A stretch of 64,000 nt of DNA from positions 362,770 to 426,769 of the forward strand of contig NZ_BAWM01000152.1 of the NCBI RefSeq assembly GCF_000759675.1, read 5' to 3'. This document shows, in pieces, positions 1-8,398 of the stretch. The DNA comes from Neobacillus niacini (lineage in GTDB: Bacteria; Bacillota; Bacilli; Bacillales; Cytobacillaceae). How positions within the stretch are numbered: position 1 is the first letter of the stretch; every line of letters begins with the position of its first letter. The translations under genes and the position numbers were made by a program. The notes under the pieces were generated by a model. The model was not told the DNA's origin, searched no databases, and was given only the letters and a program-made list of their open reading frames with translations.

Positions 1-641
1 AATACACAGGTACAGGACTTGTAAATATTCTCAATCAGAGCCCACAAAGTGACTCTGACAAGGTTTATGACCACGTAAAAAAAGAATTCCATGAGAAATT
101 TGGTATCGAAATGTTAAAACCGCTTGGATTCAATAACACCTATGCTTTAGCCGTACGTCAAGATACGGCACAACAATATAATTTAGACACTATTTCTGAC
201 CTTGCTAAAGTAAGCGATGGAATGATTATGGGTCCAACCATTGAATTTCCCAATCGAGAAGATGGATTAATTGGACTATCAAAAACCTACAATTTAAACT
301 TTAAAGAGGTAAAAGCAGTAGACGGAGGTTTGCGCTATACAGCCCTTGATAATCATAAAAGTGATGTGATAGATGCATTTTCTACTGATGGATTAATCGA
401 GGAATTTGGTTTAAAGGTATTAGAAGACGATAAAAACTTCTTCCCTCCCTATTATGCTGTGCCAATTGTCAAAGAAGAAACATTAAAGGAACATCCTGAA
501 CTTGAAGAAGCACTTAATGCACTTGCAGGCAAACTAACAGACGATAAAATGCGTAAGCTCAATTACAAAGTTGACAGTCTGAAGGAATCACCAGCAAAAG
601 TGGCAAAAGAGTTTTTACAAGAAGAAGGTTTAATAAAATAA
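1..641 (+). CDS. Glycine betaine/osmoprotectant ABC transporter substrate-binding protein (5' end outside window)
   Basis: The reading frame is open from the left edge and ends at TAA 639-641, so only the last 213 residues are visible. They start in YTGTGLVNIL and match the C-terminal lobe of OpuAC/OpuCC/ProX-type binding proteins (motifs GFNNTYALAVR, GGLRYTAL, DAFSTDGLIEEF). The protein would deliver glycine betaine or a related compatible solute to an ABC importer for osmoprotection. It could be a free lipoprotein or the C-terminal half of a permease-binding-protein fusion; the missing 5' part would decide. A terminator follows at once, so it closes its operon. It converges on a BusR-like regulator gene, which fits an osmotic function. 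Confidence 0.85.
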   Translation, partial: YTGTGLVNILNQSPQSDSDKVYDHVKKEFHEKFGIEMLKPLGFNNTYALAVRQDTAQQYNLDTISDLAKVSDGMIMGPTIEFPNREDGLIGLSKTYNLNFKEVKAVDGGLRYTALDNHKSDVIDAFSTDGLIEEFGLKVLEDDKNFFPPYYAVPIVKEETLKEHPELEEALNALAGKLTDDKMRKLNYKVDSLKESPAKVAKEFLQEEGLIK

Positions 642-643
642 TG

Positions 644-668
644 AAAGCCGGCGATGCCGGCTTTTTTT
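644..668 (+). terminator. Rho-independent terminator of the betaine transporter gene
   Basis: A perfect stem of nine pairs (AAAGCCGGC and GCCGGCTTT) is followed by a run of T. It begins three bases after the stop codon. The T-run overlaps the stop codon of the convergent regulator gene. Confidence 0.9.
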
Positions 669-1311
669 AATCTTCCAAAAAATGAACGACCCTTTCATAG
701 GTTTCGTCATCACCTATAATAAGAAGTACATCCCCTTCAAGAATCAATGCATAAGGTCCTGGAGAGATAATCAATTCTCCCTTTCTCTTCATGCCTATCA
801 CTGTTCCCCCAGTATTTTGCCAAAATTTCACTTCAGAAATCGTCTTACCGATATGTACACACCCAGGAAAAACCTCTACCTCTATGGGTGCTAATGGGTT
901 GGTATGTCGAAGCTTTGTAGAATAATCCATAATTTTTCTGACAGTATCAAAAAGCTGCTCATCTAACTTGTCTCTCTCGGTAATAAGTGTATTAATTTCT
1001 TTTTCTAGGTCCTTTATACTCGCCAAATTCGAAAAGCGATGAATATATTTATAGGCATTCTCTCGCGAAGAAATAACTATCCCACTACCCTTTGTTGATT
1101 TAACAATCTCCACGTCTTCTAATATCTTTATCGCTCTTCTAACTGTCTCTGGTGAAACTTTATACTCACTTGCCAATGTGGATCTCCCGTGAATCTTTTC
1201 ACCTACTTTGAATTTACCATCGTAAATTCGATTCGCTAAATCAATTGCAATCCGTTCATAAGTTGGTATTTGTGCCCTTTGCATATATTCCTCCACTGAA
1301 ACTAATTCCAT
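667..1311 (-). CDS. GntR-type regulator with TrkA-C/RCK_C domain (BusR-like)
   Basis: This 214-residue protein has a GntR-type winged helix at about residues 15-80 (SPETVRRAIKILED, GSGIVI), a predicted coiled coil at about 95-135, and a C-terminal RCK_C/TrkA-C domain at about 140-214 (GKTISEVKFW, EGDVLLIIG). This order is that of BusR, the cyclic-di-AMP-responsive repressor of the BusAB betaine transporter in streptococci and lactococci. The gene converges on a betaine-type binding-protein gene, which supports a role in osmolyte control. Binding of cyclic di-AMP is inferred from architecture only. The ATG start is used because the frame is open from there; no strong ribosome-binding site is seen. 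Confidence 0.75.
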   Translation of the reverse strand: MELVSVEEYMQRAQIPTYERIAIDLANRIYDGKFKVGEKIHGRSTLASEYKVSPETVRRAIKILEDVEIVKSTKGSGIVISSRENAYKYIHRFSNLASIKDLEKEINTLITERDKLDEQLFDTVRKIMDYSTKLRHTNPLAPIEVEVFPGCVHIGKTISEVKFWQNTGGTVIGMKRKGELIISPGPYALILEGDVLLIIGDDETYERVVHFLED

Positions 1312-1373
1312 TTAACTATTTACTTTTACTATATACTAAATTTATTAGGGATGCGATATTGAGGTAAACAAAG

Positions 1374-1401
1374 AAAAAGTCTCCAGTTTCCTGAGACTTT
1401 T
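1374..1401 (-). terminator. Terminator of the xdhC-mocA pair
   Basis: On the minus strand a nine-pair stem (AAAAGTCTC and GAGACTTTT) is followed by a T-rich stretch. It lies just downstream of the MocA-like stop codon. Confidence 0.75.
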
Positions 1402-1415
1402 CCTTTAAAGATAAT

Positions 1416-2012
1416 CTACAAATAGTTGTACTGTTTAATTATTTGATAATCTTCCGGTGTATCAATATCCATCCCCCAAATGGATTCAGCAAATGAAAGA
1501 ATCGTTGTTTCACTTTTATATTTCTTTATGATTTCTTTACCACCTTGATCACCCTCTATTGTTAAAAATTCATTATATAAACTTTTATCAATTAATATGG
1601 GGTGTCCAAATTCCCCTTGATACTGAGGTCTTACTATTCGAGCACCTTTATGAAACTGTTCTATCATTGATTGAATGACCATATCAGGGACGAATGGCTG
1701 GTCTGCTAAAAAAATAAAGGTCGCATCACTACGCTCTTTCACCTTTTCTATCCCTAATTTTAATGACCAAGACATGCCCTGTTCATAATTCGGGTTATCA
1801 ATAAAATCTACATTTAGTAAATCAGCCGCTTCCATTTTGAATGCCTGCATATGCTGGCCGCCTATTAAACAAATCGGATTCAGGTGGTTTCTAATAGCTT
1901 GCTCAAGAGGGTAACGAAAAAGAGATTTTCCTTTTAATGACAATAAAAGTTTTGGCTGTCCCATTCGTTTGGACATTCCAGCTGCAAGGATAATGGCCCC
2001 TATCCTAGACAT
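1416..2012 (-). CDS. MocA/PucB-type nucleotidyltransferase for molybdenum cofactor
   Basis: This 198-residue protein has the MobA-like NTP-transferase fold: an N-terminal nucleotide-binding loop (AIILAAGMSKRMGQPK), the FLADQPFV metal-binding stretch near residue 100, and GHPILI. Such enzymes transfer CMP or GMP to molybdopterin, giving the cytosine or guanine dinucleotide cofactor. Those cofactors are used by xanthine-dehydrogenase-type hydroxylases. The gene overlaps the upstream XdhC-like gene by eight bases, so the two are probably translationally coupled, as with pucA and pucB of Bacillus subtilis. No hydroxylase structural gene is present nearby, so the client enzyme is unknown. Confidence 0.8.
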   Translation of the reverse strand: MSRIGAIILAAGMSKRMGQPKLLLSLKGKSLFRYPLEQAIRNHLNPICLIGGQHMQAFKMEAADLLNVDFIDNPNYEQGMSWSLKLGIEKVKERSDATFIFLADQPFVPDMVIQSMIEQFHKGARIVRPQYQGEFGHPILIDKSLYNEFLTIEGDQGGKEIIKKYKSETTILSFAESIWGMDIDTPEDYQIIKQYNYL

Positions 2013-3057
2013 GAATCTTCACTTTTCCTTTAAGTGATTTCCCTTCACGATTGGATCGTACCGCCATTAATTCAGACACAATACTTATTGCCACTTCTTC
2101 CATCGTTTCTGCCCCTATATCCAGTCCAACAGGTGTATATATATCATTACCAATTGTTAAATCCTCACCAATATTTAAGATCATTTCTTGTGTGCGTGAA
2201 ACAGGTCCTAATACACCAATGTATTTTGGATTACTTTTTAATGCAAGATACAGAGCCTCTTCATCACGGCTTTGCAAATGATTCATAATGACCCACCACG
2301 CACCATTTACATGATCAGGATTAATATTTTCCGAAACCTCCACAAGATGTTTTGCCTTAGGGAAGTAGCTTTCGGTATTAAATTCACTGCGAGGGTCCAA
2401 AACAGTTACGGAAAAACCAGCTTTAGCAGCAAGTTCAACCACTGGAATGGCATCCTTACCAGCACCTGCTACAATTAATTTTTGGCTAGGACGGATGACA
2501 TCGACCACAAATCTACGACCTTCCCATTTCAATACTTCGGCACGTTTTTGTGATTTAAATCCTTTAAGTGCACTTTCGTAAACGATGGAAGGGAGGTATT
2601 CACTGTCACCAATAATTTCTCCATATTTTGTTACCAATGCTTTAACACCTGTAGGCACTTCTAAAATAAAGGAAAATTCTTCTTCTTGGTTTAACAGCTT
2701 ATCAGTAGACTCCCAAAAGGAATCATCCTTTTTCGCTGGCAGGATAAGAATTTCTAGTGATCCTTTACAGCCAATTCCTAAGCTCCAGATTTCGTTTTCA
2801 CTTAGGTCATAGTTTTTTATCATCGGTATTCCTTCTTGAATGGCCTTTTCGGCATAACCATAAATATCTCCTTCCAAGCACCCTCCACTGATACTTCCCT
2901 TCATTTCAGCGCCTTCTGCCATCATCATCTTTGTACCAGGTAATCTGTATGCAGACCCATTAACACCGATTAACATAACAATCGCTGCTTTTTTATCCTT
3001 TTCCCAAGCTGATTTTATCGAGTTCATAATCGTACGAAATTCTTTTAATTGTGACAT
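2005..3057 (-). CDS. XdhC/CoxI family molybdenum-enzyme maturation protein (PucA-like)
   Basis: This 350-residue protein has the two XdhC parts: an N-terminal domain with GSISGGCLEGDIYG at about residues 54-67, and a C-terminal Rossmann domain beginning LIVAGAGKDAIPVVELA near residue 193. XdhC proteins bind molybdenum cofactor, promote its sulfuration and insert it into xanthine dehydrogenase-like enzymes. The gene leads a two-gene operon with the MocA-like transferase. The start at 3057 follows a GGGGAGAACAG ribosome-binding region. Confidence 0.82.
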   Translation of the reverse strand: MSQLKEFRTIMNSIKSAWEKDKKAAIVMLIGVNGSAYRLPGTKMMMAEGAEMKGSISGGCLEGDIYGYAEKAIQEGIPMIKNYDLSENEIWSLGIGCKGSLEILILPAKKDDSFWESTDKLLNQEEEFSFILEVPTGVKALVTKYGEIIGDSEYLPSIVYESALKGFKSQKRAEVLKWEGRRFVVDVIRPSQKLIVAGAGKDAIPVVELAAKAGFSVTVLDPRSEFNTESYFPKAKHLVEVSENINPDHVNGAWWVIMNHLQSRDEEALYLALKSNPKYIGVLGPVSRTQEMILNIGEDLTIGNDIYTPVGLDIGAETMEEVAISIVSELMAVRSNREGKSLKGKVKIHV

Positions 3058-3271
3058 AAAGCTGTTCTCCCCTTTTTGGTCGGTATCATATGACTTATAT
3101 ATGTTGTTAATTCTATGTAGGCGTTATTTTACTATTATAATATATAAATTAAAGAATATTATCAATAATCTGTCAATTTTTAACCTATTCTTTTCTTTTT
3201 GGATTCCTGCGTGAGAAAGTAAGGAAGTGGATATAATCATAATAATGCGCTTTCTACCTGAGGTGAAAACA

Positions 3272-3868
3272 ATGAATCGAAAGCTAGTCCTTTTGCTCAG
3301 TTTTCTTTATGTAGCATTTATGGGAATACTATTTTTTCTTTATCGTTCGGAAGGGGAATCTTTTAAATCAACCGTTGCCATCGGAGGGATGGTATGTGGG
3401 GCAGTACCACTTCTTTTAGCCTTATTTACAAAGCTCCAGTTCAACCTGCCGATTGTTATTTCCTATTTACTTTTCTTGGTTGGTTCACAATATTTCGGCT
3501 CGATACTCGGCTGGTATGGTCTTGGCTGGTGGGATACCTTTATGCATTTCCTTAGTGGTGCCATCCTAGCGTTTGCTGGAATCGCTTTATATGAAAGATT
3601 GGTTCATCGGGATGCAGAAGTGGAAATATCTCCTTGGATTATTTTTCTATTCACCTTATCTTTCGCCGCATTTGGCGGTGTTCTATGGGAAATCTATGAA
3701 TTTAGCTCTGATCAATTTTTTAATATGACGTTACAGGGCGGGGGTAATGACGATACAATGATTGATTTAATCTCAGATACAGGCGGCGGACTAATCATTG
3801 CACTCTGGGCTGGGGTTAGGACAAAGATTAAATTAAAGAAAAATCATCAGTACCCACAGATATCATAA
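3272..3868 (+). CDS. Multi-pass membrane protein, possibly DUF2238/YjdF-like
   Basis: The ATG at 3272 follows GAGGTG at a good spacing, giving 198 residues; an upstream in-frame ATG at 3227 has no such site. About six hydrophobic segments are visible. Conserved-looking polar motifs sit near the membrane surface: GWWDTFMHFLSG, then LWEIYEFSSD and DDTMIDLISDTGGG. The spacing of D, H, E and D resembles the DUF2238/YjdF family, whose function is unknown to me. The gene stands alone, divergent from xdhC. Confidence 0.5.
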   Translation: MNRKLVLLLSFLYVAFMGILFFLYRSEGESFKSTVAIGGMVCGAVPLLLALFTKLQFNLPIVISYLLFLVGSQYFGSILGWYGLGWWDTFMHFLSGAILAFAGIALYERLVHRDAEVEISPWIIFLFTLSFAAFGGVLWEIYEFSSDQFFNMTLQGGGNDDTMIDLISDTGGGLIIALWAGVRTKIKLKKNHQYPQIS

Positions 3869-3882
3869 TCAGAATGAAGTTT

Positions 3883-3982
3883 CGCGGATTTATTTAGATT
3901 ATCGCTGATATATTTGGATTAACCCGGATAAATTCGTTTTAACGCTGATATATCCGAAAAATCGTATACATATTAACCTCCA
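3883..3982. repeat. Degenerate 20-bp tandem repeat, four to five units
   Basis: Units begin at 3883, 3903, 3923, 3943 and more weakly 3963. Each starts with CGC, CCC or CGT, followed by GGATA/TGATA-like sequence and a T-rich tail, for example CGCTGATATATTTGGATTAA. The spacing is exactly 20 bases. The array fills the gap between the membrane-protein gene and the aspartokinase terminator, and no open frame covers it. I do not know its function. Confidence 0.6.
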
Positions 3983-3986
3983 AAAT

Positions 3987-4026
3987 AAAAAAGCAGTCTA
4001 AAAATATATTTTAGAACTGCTTTTTC
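3987..4026 (-). terminator. Terminator of the aspartokinase gene
   Basis: On the minus strand the arms AAAAAGCAGT and ACTGCTTTTT, extended by an A/T-rich inner stem, form a hairpin followed by T residues. It starts a few bases after the aspartokinase stop codon. Confidence 0.75.
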
Positions 4027-4030
4027 CTTT

Positions 4031-5392
4031 TTATACAGGTACTACTGCGAAAAACTCATCGTAGAGAGCTTGAACGGCTCTCTTTTCATCGACTGCTTTT
4101 ACACCAAACATCATACTAACCTCGGAAGAGCCTTGGTTAATCATTTCAATATTGACTTCTGCCTTCGCTAAAGCCTTAGAGGCACGTGCCATTGTTCCTA
4201 CATTTCGGCGCATTCCCTCACCTACAACCATAATCAGTGAAAGACTGTGTTCAATTTTTACTACATCCGCATGTAACTCAGACTCGATTCTCCAGGCAAT
4301 TTCATTTTCCATATCAGGATCGAGCTGGGCTTCTCTTAAAATAACTGATACATCATCGATCCCAGAAGGAGTGTGTTCATAGGACAATCCATATTCTTCT
4401 AAAATACTCAAAAGCCTTCGTCCAAATCCAATTTCTCTATTCATTAAGTATTTGCTGACGTAAATGCTGCAGAATCCTTTATCACTAGCAATTCCAACAA
4501 CTGGTCCATTCGTATTATCTCGCGCATATACAATTCGCGTGCCAGGTGCACTAGGATTGTTTGTGTTCTTAATTTGAACTGGAATACCAGCACGGAAAGC
4601 TGGTACAAGTGCTTCGTCATGCAATACCGTAAATCCGGCATAAGATAATTCTCGCATTTCTCGGTATGTTAACTCTTTTATTTCCTTTGGATTATGGACA
4701 AGGTGTGGATTAACAGAAAATACAGCATCCACATCCGTAAAATTCTCATATAGATTTGCTTTTATACCGTTAGCTAAAATTGAGCCAGTTATATCGGAGC
4801 CACTTCGTGAAAACGTGAATACTTCACCTTGTTTACTATAGCCAAAGAATCCTGGAAAAATAATGATTCCTGAAACCTCACGTAATGAATATAACTTTTC
4901 ATACGATTCTGCTAGAACCTGCGCATTACCTGGTTCATCACTGACAAACAGTCCGGCTTCCCTTGGATTTACATACGTTGCCTCTACGCCCTGCTCCCTA
5001 AAGTAAGCCGCGACTAATTTAGCGTTATTATCCTCACCACTTGCTTTAATGAGATCCATAAACCGGTCAGGCTTACTTCGATCTCCATTTAATCTCTCTG
5101 ATAAATCGTGATGTATTTCACTAATTATCTCATTAGGGAGAGCTAACTCTGCGGCAATGGAGGAATATCTTGACATAACGGCGTTAAACTTTTCCTTTGG
5201 ATTATTATCTTGTAGGCATTGTTCAGCGCATTCTATCAACAAGTCCGTTACCTTCTCATCCTCAGCGAACCTCTTTCCAGGTGCAGACACAACCACTACT
5301 TTCCGCTCAGGATCAGATATCACAATCTGAAAAACCTTTTCGATTTGTTTTCCTGACGATAAAGAGGATCCTCCAAACTTTACAACCTTCAT
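4031..5392 (-). CDS. yclM: Aspartokinase III (YclM/ThrD type)
   Basis: This 453-residue enzyme phosphorylates aspartate in the first step to lysine, threonine and methionine. It begins with the kinase signature VVKFGGSSL and contains the catalytic FGGSS, SGEDNNAKL and FTFSRSGSDITG stretches. Two ACT domains lie in the last 150 residues, as in single-polypeptide aspartokinases of YclM length (454 in B. subtilis). ACT domains suggest feedback control by amino acids. The ATG at 5392 is preferred to the GTG three bases upstream because AGGTG sits eight bases before it. No lysine riboswitch was recognised in the short upstream gap. Confidence 0.88.
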   Translation of the reverse strand: MKVVKFGGSSLSSGKQIEKVFQIVISDPERKVVVVSAPGKRFAEDEKVTDLLIECAEQCLQDNNPKEKFNAVMSRYSSIAAELALPNEIISEIHHDLSERLNGDRSKPDRFMDLIKASGEDNNAKLVAAYFREQGVEATYVNPREAGLFVSDEPGNAQVLAESYEKLYSLREVSGIIIFPGFFGYSKQGEVFTFSRSGSDITGSILANGIKANLYENFTDVDAVFSVNPHLVHNPKEIKELTYREMRELSYAGFTVLHDEALVPAFRAGIPVQIKNTNNPSAPGTRIVYARDNTNGPVVGIASDKGFCSIYVSKYLMNREIGFGRRLLSILEEYGLSYEHTPSGIDDVSVILREAQLDPDMENEIAWRIESELHADVVKIEHSLSLIMVVGEGMRRNVGTMARASKALAKAEVNIEMINQGSSEVSMMFGVKAVDEKRAVQALYDEFFAVVPV

Positions 5393-5502
5393 CACAACAT
5401 CACCTATCCCAAAAAGTATAAATTTAATTTTATCGCTATTCAGAAAATAATCAAGTGTTTTTTCTCCTGTAAAAAGACATTTGTTTTTCTCAGAAGGACA
5501 AA

Positions 5503-5543
5503 AATAAAAAACAGTGAAATTATCCAGGATAATTTCACTGTTT
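5503..5543 (-). terminator. Terminator overlapping the end of the Nudix gene
   Basis: The arms at 5509-5525 and 5527-5543 are a perfect inverted repeat of 17 bases with a one-base centre. A T-rich tail follows on the minus strand. The first arm contains the last codons and the TGA stop of the Nudix hydrolase gene. Confidence 0.85.
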
Positions 5544-6152
5544 CATTAATTCAATAAAATGTGAAAGGATTTTAGCTGTAAGTCCCCAAATAACCTTCTC
5601 CTCATAAAGGTAAAAGTATTCATCTAACGCCCTTGTCCGCCAATTATAATTTTCACCGCCAACAATTAAATCAAATGGAAAGTTATCCTCAGGCTCTACC
5701 TTAAAATGAATATGGTAAATATCCGGGGCTTTTCCAATAAAATACGTTAACGGTACCGTGAAAATCTCTCCCACTTCTCCGGGATTTGGTTGAATTTTTT
5801 CTGGGCTCTTTATAATCGCTACGAAGGGATAAATCATCATTCCAAAAGGGGAAATCATGAAATCAAGTGGATATACATCCGATAAGTTCGCTCTGCATAT
5901 TCCTAATTCTTCCATTGTTTCCCTAATCGCTGCACTTTTTTCATCTATATCCTGCGGATCAATTCTTCCCCCTGGGAAACAAATTTCCCCAGGCTGCCTT
6001 CGCAGGTGGAGTGAACGCACCTCAAACAAGACGTGAATGCCATCCTCTTTTTGTATAAGCGGCACCATAACAGCATATCTTGAAAATTTATCACTTCCCA
6101 AAATGCTGGGTGCATGGCTTATTAATTTCGATTGAATAGATTCAAAGTTCAT
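5535..6152 (-). CDS. Nudix hydrolase, CoA pyrophosphatase family
   Basis: This 205-residue protein carries the Nudix box in the form found in CoA diphosphatases (GGRIDPQDIDEKSAAIRETM, then EELG). Just before it is the family-typical LRRQPGEICFPGG. These enzymes hydrolyse CoA and its derivatives to phosphopantetheine and 3',5'-ADP. The ATG at 6152 was chosen because GGAGGTG precedes it; the upstream in-frame ATG would place that ribosome-binding site inside the coding region. The gene is monocistronic and ends in its own terminator. Confidence 0.82.
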   Translation of the reverse strand: MNFESIQSKLISHAPSILGSDKFSRYAVMVPLIQKEDGIHVLFEVRSLHLRRQPGEICFPGGRIDPQDIDEKSAAIRETMEELGICRANLSDVYPLDFMISPFGMMIYPFVAIIKSPEKIQPNPGEVGEIFTVPLTYFIGKAPDIYHIHFKVEPEDNFPFDLIVGGENYNWRTRALDEYFYLYEEKVIWGLTAKILSHFIELMKQ

Positions 6153-6235
6153 GATTCTCACCTCCAATGTAATAAGTCTATATATACAATACTATCACTT
6201 ACTATTTAATTAATGCTTCTCTTATGATTTTTACA

Positions 6236-6271
6236 AGAAAAAACAACCCAATATTATATGATTGGATTGTT
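6236..6271 (-). terminator. Terminator of the tyrosine-degradation operon
   Basis: On the minus strand, arms AACAATCCAAT and ATTGGGTTGTT (one G-U pair) are followed by TTTTTTCTTG. It lies just after hmgA. Confidence 0.8.
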
Positions 6272-6287
6272 CAAAATAAATTATCCC

Positions 6288-7445
6288 TTATTTTTCCACC
6301 CACGAAAACATATAATCTGGGTCCTCCATTTCATTCACGGACTTAACCACTTTAAGCGGATGAAAGGTATCAATCATAACGGCTAGTTCAAGTGTTTCTT
6401 TTTTTCCAATGCTTGCTTCGGTCTTTCCAGGGTGTGGACCATGCGGAATACCACTTGGATGTAGCGTAATGGATTCAAATTGGACCCCTTTGCGACTCAT
6501 GAAATTACCTTTGACATAATAAAGTAATTCGTCGCTATTTACATTACTATGATAGTAAGGAGCAGGTATGGCTTCTGGATGATAGTCAAACATTCTTGGC
6601 ACAAATGAACATACCACAAAGTTATTCCCCTCAAAGGTTTGATGGACAGGCGGAGGCTGATGAATTCTACCAGTTATGGGTTCAAAATCCTCGACATTAA
6701 AAGCCCAAGGGTAGAGGTATCCATCCCAACCTACGACATCAAGCGGATGATGACCCACTAGATGAGAATGGAGCGATCCCCGCGATTTTGTTACGATCTC
6801 AAACTCTCCTTTTTGGTCATAGGTCTCTAGTGTTTCTGGACCACGAAAATCACGCTCACAAAAAGGACTGTGCTCGAGCATTTGTCCATATTCATTTCGA
6901 TATCTTCTTGGCGTTGTAATCTGGCTAAACGATTCAATAAACAACAGTTTTGTTTTTTCCTTCTCATTTGGAATCACCCGATAAATGGTCCCAATTGGTA
7001 TTAAAAGATAATCACCCGGTCGATAGGATACCGTTCCAAACATCGTTTCAAGCTTCCCTGACCCGTAGTGAACAAACAGCATTTCATCTCCATCACCATT
7101 GCGGTAATAGCTCTTCATTGGCTCATTAACTGAAGCCGTACCAATTAATAAATCTTGATTCCCTAAGATATATTCCCGCGCTGAAAGTGCGTCTCCTTTT
7201 TTTACAGTCTTGTTTGTCAAAAAAAGGCGGTGCTTTAACGATTTTTGTTCCTCATATTCTGGTAAATAGCTGCCAATCAACTCCGCTTTTAACACTTCTG
7301 TTGGCATGTAATGGTGATAAAGAATCGATTGTGTTCCGGAGAAACCGCGTGTACCCATTACTTGCTCACGATAGAGACTTCCATCGTCTTTTTTAAACAT
7401 AGTATGGCGTTTATAGGGAATCCTTCCCATTTGTCGATAATACAT
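6288..7445 (-). CDS. hmgA: Homogentisate 1,2-dioxygenase
   Basis: This 385-residue non-haem iron enzyme opens the ring of homogentisate to maleylacetoacetate in tyrosine degradation. The C-terminal cupin holds the iron-site motifs YYHSNVNSDELLYYVKG and HPSGIPHGPHPG. The HLVGHHPLDVVGWDGYLYP stretch is also typical. The ATG at 7445 follows GCGAGGTG; the ORF can be extended six codons upstream, but the extension would overlap that ribosome-binding site. It is the last gene of the hpd operon, 14 bases after the FAH-family gene. Confidence 0.93.
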   Translation of the reverse strand: MYYRQMGRIPYKRHTMFKKDDGSLYREQVMGTRGFSGTQSILYHHYMPTEVLKAELIGSYLPEYEEQKSLKHRLFLTNKTVKKGDALSAREYILGNQDLLIGTASVNEPMKSYYRNGDGDEMLFVHYGSGKLETMFGTVSYRPGDYLLIPIGTIYRVIPNEKEKTKLLFIESFSQITTPRRYRNEYGQMLEHSPFCERDFRGPETLETYDQKGEFEIVTKSRGSLHSHLVGHHPLDVVGWDGYLYPWAFNVEDFEPITGRIHQPPPVHQTFEGNNFVVCSFVPRMFDYHPEAIPAPYYHSNVNSDELLYYVKGNFMSRKGVQFESITLHPSGIPHGPHPGKTEASIGKKETLELAVMIDTFHPLKVVKSVNEMEDPDYMFSWVEK

Positions 7446-7459
7446 GTTTTCACCTCGCT

Positions 7460-8383
7460 TCAATTATTTACAATCGAATTCTTTAACACACCAAGTTTAT
7501 CAATCTCCAATTCAACCACATCACCCGATTGTAACCAGCGATGTACGTCCGTACCGAGTTCAAGGATACATCCTGTCCCAACTGTACCAGAACCGATAAT
7601 CTCCCCTGGATAGAGCGTAACCCCCGCAGAAGCCCTCTCAAGCATTTCTCCGAACGAATAGTAGATATCCTTCATATTTCCTTCAGAAAGAAGGCCACCA
7701 TTAACCCTTGCTTTCATGGTAATGTCAAAGCCTTTACCAGATCTCAAATTCTCCAACTCATCCTTGGTGAGTATATATGGTCCAATCGAAGTTGCAAAGT
7801 CCTTTCCTTTAGCAGGACCTAATCCTACCTTCATTTCCTGTCTCTGAAGATCCCTGGCGCTCCAATCATTTAAAATACAATAACCAAAGATATAGTCCTC
7901 TGCTTCTTCAGCTGAGATATTCCTGCATTGCTTTCCGATAACACAGGCAACCTCCAGCTCATAATCCAGCCAATTACAATTGATAGGCATAGAAATTTTG
8001 TCTTCAGGTCCTTTAATCGCCAGGTGATTGGAAAAATAAAATACGGGTATTTGGTACCACTCCGGAATCATATCCAAACCTCTGTTCTCCCTTGCAGATT
8101 TCACATGTTGCTCAAAAGCATAGAAATCCCGGAAGCTTTTTGGGGTTGGCAGCGGTGCTTTTAGCCTAACCTCATTTAATTGATAAACACCTTTTTCACC
8201 GGCTGAAGACTGTAAAAGACCCTTGGCGATTTTCATATTACTTTCACTCTGCTCAAGAAAGTCTATCATTTTCACCGGCAGATTACCGTTCGTAGCTTCG
8301 TTCATATCTACAACAAGGTCAGTCTCCAACAACAACCCTGACCTTACATTCCCATTATTTTTTTCAAAGGTTACGAATCTCAT
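7460..8383 (-). CDS. Fumarylacetoacetate hydrolase family protein
   Basis: This 307-residue protein has the FAH fold: DYELEVACVIGK (metal-binding Glu) near residue 140, NDWSARDLQ, GPAKGKDFATSIGPY and GSGTVGTGCILELG. In this position it should hydrolyse fumarylacetoacetate, or maleylacetoacetate directly, to acetoacetate and a C4 diacid. It lies between the flavin reductase and hmgA in one transcription unit. No maleylacetoacetate isomerase (GST-like) gene is in the cluster, which leaves open which isomer is the true substrate. Confidence 0.88.
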   Translation of the reverse strand: MRFVTFEKNNGNVRSGLLLETDLVVDMNEATNGNLPVKMIDFLEQSESNMKIAKGLLQSSAGEKGVYQLNEVRLKAPLPTPKSFRDFYAFEQHVKSARENRGLDMIPEWYQIPVFYFSNHLAIKGPEDKISMPINCNWLDYELEVACVIGKQCRNISAEEAEDYIFGYCILNDWSARDLQRQEMKVGLGPAKGKDFATSIGPYILTKDELENLRSGKGFDITMKARVNGGLLSEGNMKDIYYSFGEMLERASAGVTLYPGEIIGSGTVGTGCILELGTDVHRWLQSGDVVELEIDKLGVLKNSIVNN

Positions 8384-8398
8384 ATAATCACCTAGTTT

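Noticed and set aside
3883-3982. CRISPR array
   Set aside because: The units are contiguous and degenerate, with no unique spacers and no cas genes nearby.
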